In this document: positions 30,891 through 41,444 of the stretch, piece by piece
Numbering within the stretch: position 1 is the first letter of the stretch
How the letters are laid out: the number at the start of each line of letters is the position of its first letter
Assembly (NCBI RefSeq): GCF_026914185.1
Contig: NC_070569.1
Coordinates: 1,426,001 to 1,490,000, forward strand
Direction: 5' to 3'
Origin: Puccinia triticina
Taxonomy: Eukaryota; Basidiomycota; Pucciniomycetes; Pucciniales; Pucciniaceae
Length of the DNA: 64,000 nt
Translations under genes and position numbers: made by a program
The notes under the pieces: model-generated
What the model was told of the DNA's origin: nothing
The model's database searches: none
Seen by the model: only the letters and a program-made list of their open reading frames with translations

Positions 30891-31619
30891 GCAACTCCTA
30901 GTCTCCTGCCGATCACTGGGCTGTCCGCCATGTCCGACCGACCCATTTTTCAAAGCTAAACTTGTCAAATTGCCGTGTTTCTGGCATACCCGACCGAGAG
31001 AGATCAGAAAGGATCATCAGTCTTCCCAACTCAAAATGCAGAAACTCATCGGGCAACTGGGACAAGACCGGAGATTGACCCCCAGGTCGGTCTTTGTGGT
31101 CTTTAGGCTCATGCGCGCTGAAGAAGAAACGGAACAACTCCCATCCAACTCATTCAACTCACTGTTCTCACTGTACAAGTGTTTCCAGGGAACACTCAAA
31201 ACTCAGCGTGCATCGATGCTGATGAATACAAAAAAGGTGTGATCCGGATCATTGATGGGAAAAGAACTCAGGTAATCGCTCGTATCGGCACAAAGGACTC
31301 TGTGCAACTCTCAGGCATGGATTGAAACAACCTGTGCAATTTTATTCCATTGAGGGGGGCAAGCAACCGAAGCTAAGAGTGGGAAAGGACTTATTTTCTC
31401 AAAAGAGAGCACAAGACAATGGGGATGAATGTCTGGGAATCAAAAGGGGGAAAAGAAAATAAAACAAGGGAGATGTTGACTTGGGATGCGCATCACTACA
31501 AAGAAGCTCAAAGATGAAGTGAAAGGGTAGATCAAAACAAGCAAACGGAAATCCAGGAATGCGACTTCGCCTCCGCCTTCCTTCAAGGTAGATCCGGAGG
31601 TTGATGGTCCGGTCTTGTT
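30891..31619. other. Intergenic, no gene recognised
   Basis: Lies downstream of the GH7 gene that starts at 33164. No supported coding region; probably contains its 3' UTR. Confidence 0.4.
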
Positions 31620-33164
31620 CTAATTCGAGCCGGTCTTTCCATGTGATTTACTGCCACCGACATCCAATGTGCTGGTTGATTGGCCTGTGTTACCGCCGTT
31701 TGAAGTGGACGAGGAGCCGGAAGATTGCAAATGAGAACCGATGGAGGCGATCTTGACGTTGGAGAATTCGACTGAGGCGTCGCCGAACTTGGCTCGGACG
31801 TTTGTTGGGTCACCGTCCTTGGCGTCACAAGTACCTCTGGCGACACTCGGCAATTTGGCGTCCTTGGTGGGTGGGTAGTTGGAGTCGAGCCAGTTCATGG
31901 AGGCCATGTGGTCATCCCACAAACTGAACACAAGCACCATTCCTTGCTCCAACGCACGATCCATCGAGTCCATACCTCCTTTTGCCTTGAAGTCGTTGAC
32001 GTCTCGGGTGAACTTCTTGGTGGCGTCACAGAAGCCTTGAGTGATGGAATCGGCCGGCTTGGCGAGTCCGGGGATCTTGACGGCCTCGTTCTTGATGGTT
32101 TTCCCGTCTTGAACATAGATTCGGCGGATTTCAGAGAGCTTTCCGGTGTCTTTTCCATTGCTGGTGATGAACTGAGTGATGACGGTGAATTTCTTGGCGG
32201 TGTCTACCGTCTTTTTGGGTCCGTAGAATTCCTTGGCGCCCCATCGGTAAGAGGCGAAGTCGCATCCGTCCTTGTCGCAATCGGCCTTGTATCGGTCACC
32301 TTCGCCGTTACCGCAGCCTTTTCCGAGGCAGATTGTTGGCTTGGGGCTTTTGCACGGATGGGGAGTGAACGCCTGGGATATCGAGTTGGCCTCCCAGATG
32401 TCCATCTCGGGACAGCAGCTGCCCATGTTGCCCGTACCGGAGTTGGGATCTGTCTTCGACCCGACCCATCCGTCCGAGTTGGCCTGGAAACAAAAGATAG
32501 CATACATGTAAGCCACATGCGACCCAACAATGTCGAATGAAGAAAGAAGACTAACCTTTCCACCAATCCATTTAACATCCTGGGGACACTGGGCATCACA
32601 GTAACCGGTTCCATATTTGGCACCGCATTTGTTGTTGGCAACACCCAGGCCACCATTTTCCTCCATCGCGGAGAAGTAAAGAGCGCCGTTGAGACCACAG
32701 GGAAGCTTGGAGACGTCGACGTCGAAGGAGAACTCCTTGTTTTTAAGCTTGAACATGAAATACTTGTCGCCGGTCGTAAAATAGAGTCTGGAGCCGAAGT
32801 TCTTCCCGTAGGGACCCTGGGTGATAAAGGTGAGCTTCAAGCCATTCTCGATGGGGACAACGCCGTAGGTGTCCTTGTAGTTGGCACCGTCAAGCGCGCA
32901 GTTCTTGGCACAATCTTCTCCGGTGGGGCATAATTTGGGGTCCCACGTGTTACCGGTGTAGCAGTTCTGCTTCGATTCAGTGCTGAAAGCCCATCGCCAA
33001 TTGGCATCGATCGTGGCGCCACCCGTGACGTCCTTGCAGATTTTACCGATGCAGTTCTTGATGGTAATCGCGGGAGGGACCTCGGGGTTTACGGAGCCAG
33101 CTTGCTGGGCACGGATCAACGCGAGGTTGGCCAAGTAAACACTAACAATGACGAACCAGCGCAT
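31620..33164 (-). CDS. GH7 cellobiohydrolase/endoglucanase, copy 2
   Basis: Paralogue of the 9907-11406 gene. ATG at 33164 gives the same signal peptide. The identical 72-nt intron is at 32484-32555. The spliced protein is 490 residues with EMDIWE at 229-234, preceded by GSCCP. From the ATG through that motif the two genes are identical, intron included. Further on they diverge, with differences such as LTGDINDFKIKGG against FTRDVNDFKAKGG, and the C-terminal tails are unrelated: here Ser/Gly/Asn-rich (GSHLQSSGSSSTSNGG) and ending GKTGSN. No CBM1. Secreted, acting on cellulose outside the cell. Both copies look functional. Confidence 0.95.
   Translation of the reverse strand: MRWFVIVSVYLANLALIRAQQAGSVNPEVPPAITIKNCIGKICKDVTGGATIDANWRWAFSTESKQNCYTGNTWDPKLCPTGEDCAKNCALDGANYKDTYGVVPIENGLKLTFITQGPYGKNFGSRLYFTTGDKYFMFKLKNKEFSFDVDVSKLPCGLNGALYFSAMEENGGLGVANNKCGAKYGTGYCDAQCPQDVKWIGGKVSLLSSFDIVGSHVAYMYAIFCFQANSDGWVGSKTDPNSGTGNMGSCCPEMDIWEANSISQAFTPHPCKSPKPTICLGKGCGNGEGDRYKADCDKDGCDFASYRWGAKEFYGPKKTVDTAKKFTVITQFITSNGKDTGKLSEIRRIYVQDGKTIKNEAVKIPGLAKPADSITQGFCDATKKFTRDVNDFKAKGGMDSMDRALEQGMVLVFSLWDDHMASMNWLDSNYPPTKDAKLPSVARGTCDAKDGDPTNVRAKFGDASVEFSNVKIASIGSHLQSSGSSSTSNGGNTGQSTSTLDVGGSKSHGKTGSN
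32484..32555 (-). other. Intron in GH7 copy 2
   Basis: 72 nt, the same sequence as the intron at 10726-10797, same phase-0 position between GGK and ANSDGW. Confidence 0.85.
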
Positions 33165-33293
33165 GTTGAGATAAGAAAGCTTTAACAAAAGTTTGATTAG
33201 GTGAAAGTAAAGGTGTAAGGGGAGCTAATATCTGAAAAGTGAAGAGGTAATCGGTGGTGGGGTGAAGGACTCGAACTGCAGCATTGGGATGGA

Positions 33294-33301
33294 CTTTTAT
33301 A
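33294..33301 (-). promoter_or_regulatory. TATA box of GH7 copy 2
   Basis: TATAAAAG on the minus strand, 130 bp upstream of the ATG. Confidence 0.6.
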
Positions 33302-34473
33302 ATGATATCGTAGAAGGGGGGAGGTGCCGCCCACTGGGCCTAGATGTCGCCAAAGGAAGCAACAAGGCTGACATACAGTCTACATACAAACGTGATCTCG
33401 GGGTACATAGAACGGCGGAGGAACCTCGGAACGCAGGGTGGGATGGCTTTGAGATTGCTTTGGCAGCAATCTCCAGAAGCCACTTACTGGCCCTAGCTAC
33501 CCTTGGCTGTTGAGGTGCCACTTTACAGGGAGTAGGGCAACGCCTAGCAACAGAAAGGATGGGGTAGCTCACGTTGACAAGGGATGCAATAGTGTACACA
33601 TTCGTAGCTGGTGACGAATCTTCGGAAATACTTGCCTACCTTAGCTATTCTACGCCCTGCCATGACACACTGGTGACGAACTTCCATGAGGAGCAATTTC
33701 GATGAGTGACGCCCTTCGAGCCAGGCTACCCAAAAGGTGTTCTCTATTGGCTCCACTGGCCACTTCCCTTGTATGTACCACTTCAGCCTCTGAGGTAGTG
33801 CAGGGAGACGGAAAAACGTGTAACAAGGGAATGCAGCCGAATGCCTGTAGTCACAGCATCTCCCGGCACGACGGCACGGCTGGCTGCAGTCGCAGAGTCG
33901 AGACTTTGATCTAAAGAGGATGTAACAAGCGCCGAGGTTTTCCTCTGGCATTTCGTGAGGAGTATCAGGATACATGGTCATATTTCCATAGCTCCCAAGT
34001 TCATGGTTGGATGGTTATTACATATCGATAACCAATACCGATGAGGGGTTGCCAATGCATCTTGGTGTATTTTTTCACACTCAACTACCAGGTTTGGAAG
34101 AAGCTCATCACCGTAGCGTTTTTTTGTTGATAAAGAGATACCACTTTTCTGATATGTAAAGGAGAAGGAAAAGAAGACAAAATGTGAGAGAGACAGAGAC
34201 AGAGACGGAGAGACGCAGACAAAGCAAGCCAAAGAAGAGAAAGATAACCCTTTCTTTTGCTTTTCTTGGAGCCATGAAGTGATGATAAGATTCTAGAATG
34301 CAAACAATCAAAACAGTGAAGCGAAAGATGGTGGTATAGACAATTTTTTGCAGGTTTCTCCAAGGATTCTCTTGTGAAAAAAATGTTATACTCGATAAGC
34401 CGATGCTCTTTTATTTCACAAAATAAAACAAGAAAGCAAAAGCTGGAACAAAGGATTGTTCCTGGGAAGGTTT
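33302..34473. other. Intergenic, no gene recognised
   Basis: Promoter side of GH7 copy 2 and 3' side of SPC3. A 145-codon minus-strand frame at 33544-33981 has no domain, no signal peptide and no splice context. I leave it uncalled. Confidence 0.4.
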
Positions 34474-35380
34474 TTAACGGTTCAGAGGTTTGCGGTAGTT
34501 CACGGGAGGGAAGGGGACAGATGTTTTAGTCTGGCCGGCGACACCCCAGGTGAGAGCACCGACTTTAGGCATGAGATTGTAATGCAAAGTATAAGTAGCA
34601 TTAACCTCCCTACAAACGCAAGCCGAGTAAAAAAAAAGGTATGTCAGCCGACGTGGATTGTGAAGAAAGAGCAGGGTTATGTGTGTAACTCAACTTGAAG
34701 GAGCCGCCGATGTGCTTGAATGCATACTTGTTCCGCGCTCCACTAAGGTTGATCTTCGCATCCCGCGCATTCCTGATGATTCGGTCCCATAGCACCACCT
34801 CGTTCGACGGGAACTCTGGGGTCGAGTAATTGGCGACCAGGTAGACGAAAATCTGCTTGGTGTTGTACCGGAAGATAGGCCGTAGATCTTTGTTTTTCAT
34901 CCCGGATAAGTTCAGTCAGCCTCTCTTCCTGTGCTCCTCATCGCCGTCTCTCGGTGTTGCGAAGACCCGACGAGTTGTTGAGAGACCTGGCTGATTGGAT
35001 TTGTATGGCTCACCTGCTTCGACTGCAAATCGGAAATTAGTCCATTCACGATCTCTTCGATCGAAGTGATCCCTCCTGTCATGACCCCACAAGCTATATT
35101 TTTATGTGACAAACGAGCGTTCATTAGGTCCACAGGCGATATCGAGAGGAACGATGGAGCGAGAGAGACGAACACTTCGACATCGGAGACTTCGACCCGA
35201 GCCGGTTCGAACACCGGCTTCTCAAACAAGCCGATTAGCGCGATCCCAGCGACGAGGAGGATGATCGTCGTGGTTGCCACCGCCCTAACGAAACAACAGC
35301 TTTAGGTGAGCAGCCGGACGTTTTTCTGGAGAGGGAGGAACTAACGAGACGGCATTGATCCGTTGTGCGATCGTGTGCAT
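34474..35380 (-). CDS. SPC3: Signal peptidase complex subunit 3 (SPC3/SPCS3 type)
   Basis: Non-catalytic, essential-type subunit of the ER signal peptidase complex. Five exons: 35346-35380, 35174-35284, 35014-35093, 34695-34887, 34474-34609. Introns are 61, 80, 126 and 85 nt, all GT-AG. The spliced frame has 184 codons, the usual family length. It starts MHTIAQRINAVSAVATTT, with one membrane segment at about 14-31. The lumenal domain carries FRFAVEADLRPIFRYNTKQI, then FVYLVANYSTP, NEVVLWDRII, and near the end ATYTLHYNLMPKVGALTWG, all hallmark SPC22/23 blocks. The exons use different genomic frames, and the branch-like GCTGAC before exon 4 supports that junction. A single-copy housekeeping gene, it marks an island of ordinary euchromatin amid transposons. 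The second intron (35094-35173) is the least certain. Confidence 0.93.
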
Positions 35381-36321
35381 GGGTGCCAACTAGTCTCGTC
35401 AAAAGCTGGTCTGCGGGTGTTTGTTGTTGGTAGAAGTGCCGGAGGGTTTGTGGGGTGTTTTGGGTGGTTGGCGGTCGATACGTGGCAGTGGTCTCCCGGC
35501 AGAGATCAACGGAATTCCAGCGGGACACGTCACGACCGAGCCTCAGCCTGTAACTAGTCCCACTGTGAGTACATACCTCATCACCATCCCAGCAACACAC
35601 TTCCTCAAAAGCATAAGTTAAACAGAGGCAGCCCATAAAAGATACCTAAGCAGACAGCCTAAAGGAAAACCCGGGTCCAGGCCCACTGAAACAACCCCGG
35701 AGCCAGCTATATAACACGGTCAAGCTCCTCTGTTAAACAGGGTACATACTGCTGATTTCAACATCAGCACGCAAACCATCCCCTTAGGCCATGCAGCTGA
35801 AGCCGTTGGTTTACCCAAGGGGTGTTCATGCTGCCCACTGCAAGTTGCAGATTCAAATTGCAGCTTGACCAGGGGATTGTGAGACCGCCCAAAATTTTCA
35901 GCAGTCTTGATGGTCCCAGAGGTATCTGGAGAATATTTATTTCTCTGCTCAGCCCCTACTCACAATTCCATCTGCAACTACTGATTCCTCAAGTAGTGTT
36001 GCCTGCAACACTGAAGGCATCTTGGCAAGAGACGTACCATTTGTACTCTATCTGAAGTGCTGTTTCTGACCAGCATTGTACAATGATATCAACACATGAC
36101 GGTTCCAACGAGGTAAAGGTGTACACAACCACACATTTTGCAAATCTGAATGTCTTACCAAACACACCGGAAGTGCTAAATTTTGCTGCATATAGAGTGG
36201 CTAGCTTTCTTTGCAATAACTATACCAAAAAGAGGCGCACTCACTATATAGCATTATTTTTGATCACATACATTAACCTGCTGATTCCACCAACACCAAT
36301 CCGCTCTCATTTCACCCAACA
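35381..36321. other. Intergenic between SPC3 and the secreted-protein gene
   Basis: Divergent promoter region. A TATA-like CTATATAGC lies near 36244, about 75 bp before the ATG at 36322. No gene seen. Confidence 0.4.
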
Positions 36322-38307
36322 ATGAACCATTTTGTTTGTTACCACCGTGTTTTATTTTTGATTATCTTCCTGTTGCACAATGTAATTGAATCCGTGGAAT
36401 ATATATTTGGTACTTAGGTACATTTTACCTTGCCCAAAATTGAAGATGAACTGACCTTGATTGACATCATCTTTATGATAAAAAAAGGAAACCATGGTGA
36501 CGCAGGCAAAGATATTGGAATTTTTGAATCACTGGCTGAAATTAATGATAAAGCAGATGATCCAAAGTTTTCATTTCCTAAAACCAACAAAGATGAACTG
36601 ATAGACTACATGGAATCTGTGGATTGGTTTTATAAAAAAGGAAGCATTTTCCCAGAATTCAGTAAGTCAAAATACTATCCTCAGGTGTCAGTGACAAAGT
36701 TACTCAGCCAGGATCTGTTGCTGATTGCATATTATCACATTCCTCATTCATTTTTAAACTTGAACTCAATTCCATCGGCCAGAAAATTCTGTTGGGCATG
36801 ACTTCATTTCCATGAAGAGAAGCTTGGCCAAAACAAGATCTTATTTATTTGAGAGTATGAACAAAGAGGATCAGTCAGGTGTTGAAGGCAAAGGTGATTT
36901 GCTAGAAATCCTTGAAAGATTGGAATCATTCAGCACTCTTATTCAAGAACAAGTGATTTATAAATTTCACAAATTGAAAAACACAAATAAAATCTCTGTT
37001 GACATTGAAATGGAAAAAGCCACTGGAGCCCCACAAAAAAAATCTCAAGGAACCATGTTGGTTTCAGATTCAGCAGAACAAATATGGTCTGATGTTTTGA
37101 AATTCCAGATTGAAAACTTGACTAATCTGTTCCACCAGATCAATTCTTTCAAAACTGGTGATAAAAAAAATCTTCATTCTAATCACAGCATTTCAATAAA
37201 TCTCCAAAACAATATATTTGAAATACTCAACTATATGTACAAGCAAGAAATGATATCTAAGACAAGTTTGAAGGAGTTTTATGAGAAGAAAGATACCATA
37301 AACATTGCTGCCGCCTGTATGTATTCAAGGTATCAATCCAAACATGATCCCCTTCATGATTCAGTAATTTATGAACACAATTCCCCAGAAATATATACTT
37401 TATCACATTTCAGGAGCTTCTTTGAAGGTGAGATAGAAATCAATATCTTGTTTCTAATTTTTGATCCAACAAACCTTGCTGATTTCCACTCTTCCCAAAA
37501 ATTATGCCCTCCCAAAAAGTTCTTGAGGGGAGAAATCTCAGATACGCAAAATTCAAATACATCCAGAAGCTTGTGAAGGAAAAATCTTCTGATCATGCCT
37601 GGTGGAATTTTGTATCATGGCGTGGAGTGCTGGAAAGTGATGTTCTATTTGAGAAGTTGGAAGAATTGAAGTCAACAGATGTGTCAGAGTCATCTTATTC
37701 AAATCGGAACATTGAAGCATTCATTCCCATTAAAACATACATCCAATCATTACTTGATTCATTCCAGTTTGACGGAGATTTTGAATGGGGTTCAAAAGAA
37801 AGGATTTCTGCTTGTCATTTTGTTGAATTTATTGAAGAGAATTACTGCACTGATTTTCTTGAACTTGAAAAAGGACCATTACTGAAGGAGAAATTAAGTT
37901 TGATGTCATCCAGTATTCAGTTGCTTGACAGTCTGAACAGTATGATCAAGTACTTGGATGATGGATTTTTTCAAATTCCTCATGATTACAAAGATCACAC
38001 ATATGAACAGAAAGTTGAGAATATCAAAGAATTATGTGGAAAAATCTTGATGGTTTCAAGTTATCTTAAAGGCCTTACATCCAAAAACAAGGAAATTTTC
38101 TCCCAGTCTGATTTGGAGATGAAAAGATATTCTCAGATTGCTCAATTTGATGAACTGAAACATATACTTGAAAGCAGCATCATAGATTACAATGAAGAGA
38201 TTGAAAGGAAAATATATGAATACAGGATCTCTGAAACTTTCCTAAAGATGTTTATCTCCACTATCTGCAAAAATTCCAATTCTCAAACTATTTCTGGCAG
38301 CTTTTGA
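36322..38307 (+). pseudogene. Secreted lineage-type protein, copy A (frameshifted)
   Basis: Paralogue of the gene at 50538-52566. Exon 1 (36322-36409) encodes a signal peptide, MNHFVCYHRVLFLIIFLLHN. Exon 2 (36488-36661) and exon 3 (from 36783) follow after introns of 78 and 121 nt with GTACTT and GTAAGT donors. Exon 2 has exactly the length of its paralogue, 174 nt. Shared blocks include SLAEINDKADDP, FISMKRSLAKTRSY, LQNNIFEILNYMY, SHFRSFFEGE, YLKGLTSKNKE. Near 37480-37510 the copy is 4 nt shorter than B, which shifts the frame by -1: the first frame ends at 37576, while the homologous frame continues from 37504 to 38307 without further stops. Either a young pseudogene or a sequencing/assembly slip. 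Function unknown; helical and Lys/Glu-rich with no recognised domain. Confidence 0.75.
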
Positions 38308-38904
38308 ATATTTCAAAAATAAATATTATTTTTCATTCTATTTCAAGGATTCCAAATAACCCTATGGGCTAATATAATCTTTGAACCATATTCTGTGAGC
38401 CTGTGTCTCTAAAGTGACAACAGGACACACAAAAAAAGAGGAATGTGAGTTGGATTTCTTGGGATAAAGAAATACAACTAGAATTAAGAGAAAAGAGAAG
38501 GAGAAGATAACCAGGTCCTTGAATTTCATTCTGTTAATCTGTGGATCCTGGCAATCCATAAACTGGAAAATTGGGATGCAAGCTGGGCTAGAACAATGAT
38601 TAAAACACCCTCTACAAACACTAGGGAAACAGTGAGGAGGACACTGAATTGGTAGAACCAATCAACCCTAGTTTCTAGAATAGAAGTCAAGGATGAAGTA
38701 TGGTAACCTTATGATCTTTGATGGGTTTAAAGATAAATAGAAATGGGAGAGAAACAGTCAATAGACAAAAATTTTAAATCTGAGATGAGATAGGTTCAGT
38801 GAAAGAGGACTAACTGTCATGATGGCCAGTTCAAGTTTGAGTGGGAGGTTGGATCAATGAGTGGACCATCAATATCCATGTCAAAAGCAGGCTATGAGCT
38901 GGGG
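38308..38904. other. No gene recognised
   Basis: AT-rich 3' flank of copy A. Nothing supported. Confidence 0.4.
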
Positions 38905-39243
38905 CAGCAATGGGCCACTGCACTACACTAACGTTATTGGACAATAACTGTTAGTGTAGCCATTTTATTGACTCCCAAATTCATGTTATTTGTTATCTGA
39001 GATACAAGTATCCATACTAACAATAACAGGAAATAACAGCAATAACAACAATAACAGGCCTTTTATTGCTACTAACAGGATACAATAACAGTTATTTCTG
39101 TTATCCATCACTATTTCCTGGGCAAGTTCCTGTATTGTTAGCAACACAAAAAACAAGATAACAGAAAATGTTGTTATTGTTAGCTGGTTTTGGCTAAAAT
39201 ACACTACACTAACAAATAACGTTAGTGTATTGGCCCACCGTTG
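38905..39243. mobile_element. TIR element, 339 bp, 7-bp TSD, TAACA-rich body
   Basis: Ends CAGCAATGGGCC and the inverse of CAACGGTGGGCC. GCTGGGG lies directly outside both ends (38898-38904, 39244-39250). The inverted arms continue with ACACTAACGTTATT. The body is mostly ACAATAACA/TGTTATTGT words. Non-coding. Confidence 0.75.
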
Positions 39244-39323
39244 GCTGGGGCTAACAAACACTCCCCCTGGGAGTTGGGCAGTACCCGGTGTGAGAACTCC
39301 TTTGGGACAGGTGGCAGTTCTGT

Positions 39324-39788
39324 CAACGGTGGGCCAGCTACGCTAACCGTAGCGTTAGTGTGGCGTAGCGTAGCGGAATTCCGCTAAATTTTAGCGTAGC
39401 GTTAGCAAATTGCGCCTTCTTTGCGCTAACGCTATGCTCAAAGGGTGCGCAGCTAATTTAGCTGTTAGCGTAGCGTTAACGCAGATGCGCGCAATTGCGC
39501 TAACGCTACACACGCAGGGCGCAAAAGAGCGCGCGCTACGGTGCGCCACAGTGCTTTAGCCGAAAAAAAGGCCTTTTTTCCGCTAAAAGCGCTGTAGCGC
39601 AGCGTAGTGACTGTAGCGGCGCGCTAACACTAAAAAAAAATTGGCGCGCTGTTAGCGCCGCTGAAAATTAGCGCAGCGTAGCGGCGCTAACAGAGCGCTA
39701 ACGCTACTCAAAATGGGTGGGCGCTTTTTGCCGCTACGCTAACGCTAAGTGGCCCTGTAGCGTAGTGTAGCGTAGCGGCCCACCATTG
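39324..39788. mobile_element. TIR element, 465 bp, 7-bp TSD, TAGCG-rich body
   Basis: Ends CAACGGTGGGCC and the inverse of CAATGGTGGGCC. GTTCTGT flanks both (39317-39323, 39789-39795). Nearly the whole body is degenerate GTAGCG / CGCTAAC words on both strands. It is only 80 bp from the related element at 38905. Confidence 0.8.
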
Positions 39789-39819
39789 GTTCTGTGAGGG
39801 GGAGATAACAAATATGATA

Positions 39820-41215
39820 CGGACTTACTTCGCGCACTGCGGAAAACTCTTTGCGCACTGTGGGGGTCGTTGTCTCGACGTCCAGCCCCCAGTGCGCGCT
39901 TCTGCCACGGCTCTTCGCGCACTGCATTTTCCGCCGAAAAAACGGCTTGCATTTCTTGAGATATTTTTTGATGAATCAATAGAATGGCTTTTTATGATCC
40001 CCCTAAAAAATAATCAAGTCATTTAGGGGTCTCCTTGAGCCTAGAGAAAATTGACATGAAAAAATCATATTTTAACGCGGCAGGGACCTGTAATATTGCT
40101 TCCTGTGCCCCTGTAGCCCCAAAAAAATCACAGTATCATTGCACATGTGCAAATTCATGACCTGATAATTTTCAGAATTTTTCCCAGAGATATAAGGGGT
40201 GCGCGGCAGGCTTAGTAGGAAAATTACTGCTAACTGTATAGCTTTTTTGTTACACACCCAAACAGTCCCAAAATTTCAGAAATGTTTTCATTGTGAATAT
40301 TCTCCGCGCCATAAATTTCTTGGCAATAGTGTGTCATGATAACATGAGATGTAGTGCGGCGGGCTTAGTTGGAAAATGACTGCTAACTTATCTTGTGTTT
40401 TAATGACACACTATTGCTAAGAGCTTTATGGCGCGGAGAATATGCAAAATTGAAACATTCCTGAAAATTTCAGACTGTTTCAGTGTGTAACAAAAAATCT
40501 ATACATGTAGCAGCCATTTTCCTACTAAGCCCGCCGCGCACCCCTTATATCTCATGTTATCATGAAACAATATTGCCAAGAAATTTATGGCGCGGAGAAT
40601 ATCCACAATGAAAACATTTCTGAAATTTTGGGACTGTTTAGGTGTGTAACAAGAAAGCTATACAGTTAGCAGTAATTTTCCTACTAAGCCTGCTGCGCAC
40701 CCCTTATATCTCATTTTCTAACGACACAATTGCTAGGAATTTCAGGGAATTAATTTGAAGCATATTTATCTGTGCTCTCAAAATTTTGTACCTTCGTTGT
40801 GTGTAACAAAAAAGTTATACATATACACAAAATAATAAACACAATACCTATTTGGGCTGAAGAAAAGCTGGTGAAAATTCTGAAAATTATCAGGTCATGA
40901 ATTTGCACATGTACCATGATACTGTGAAATTTTTGGGGCTACTGGGGCACAGGAAGCGATATTACAGGTCCCTGCCGCGTTAAAATATAATTTTTTCATG
41001 TCAATCTTCTCTAGGCTCAAGGAGACCCCTAAATGACATGATTATTTTTTTAGGGGGATCATAAAAAGTCATTCTATTGATTTATCAAAAAATATCTCAA
41101 GAAATGCAAGCCGTTTTTTCGGGGGAATGCGCAGTGTGCGAAGAGCCGTGGCGAAAGCGCGCACTGGGGGCGGGACGTCGAGACAACGACCCCCACAGTG
41201 CGCGAAGTAAGTCCG
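39820..41215. mobile_element. Long-TIR foldback element, 1396 bp, 8-bp TSD
   Basis: The outer inverted arms are about 400 bp with few mismatches, starting CGGACTTACTTCGCGCACTG. ATATGATA flanks both ends exactly (39812-39819, 41216-41223). Inside, a second inverted pair is built on 'tggcgcggagaat' and 'cccaaacagtcc' units. There is no transposase. The superfamily is unassigned: the 8-bp TSD fits hAT, the termini do not. Confidence 0.88.
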
Positions 41216-41238
41216 ATATGATATTGCAGTTAAGCAAT

Positions 41239-41440
41239 AGGGGGTTTCAAACATGATGCAGGTCCCAGTTCAGGAAACCCAATCCAGGAAAACAAAGTTC
41301 CTGCACAAAGAATTTTTAAATTATTTCTGCACGTTTTTTGGGTAATATTGGGTCCATGTATGCAGGGTGTCTTGCAGTTGTACCAATTTCCTGAATTTGG
41401 GGTTCCTGAAACAGGACCTGCACCATGTTTGAAACCCCCT
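41239..41440. mobile_element. MITE, 202 bp, 3-bp TSD
   Basis: Ends AGGGGGTTTCAAACATG and its inverse, about 45 bp of imperfect inverted repeat. AAT lies outside both ends (41236-41238, 41441-41443). G-rich termini with a 3-bp duplication recall PIF/Harbinger MITEs; this is an inference. Confidence 0.65.
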
Positions 41441-41444
41441 AATA

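Noticed and set aside
33544..33981. 145-codon minus-strand frame
   Set aside because: No domain, signal peptide, splice or compositional support.
34912..35280. A single-exon minus-strand frame over the SPC3 locus
   Set aside because: It starts at GTG and reads through two introns. Splicing gives the conserved blocks in other frames.
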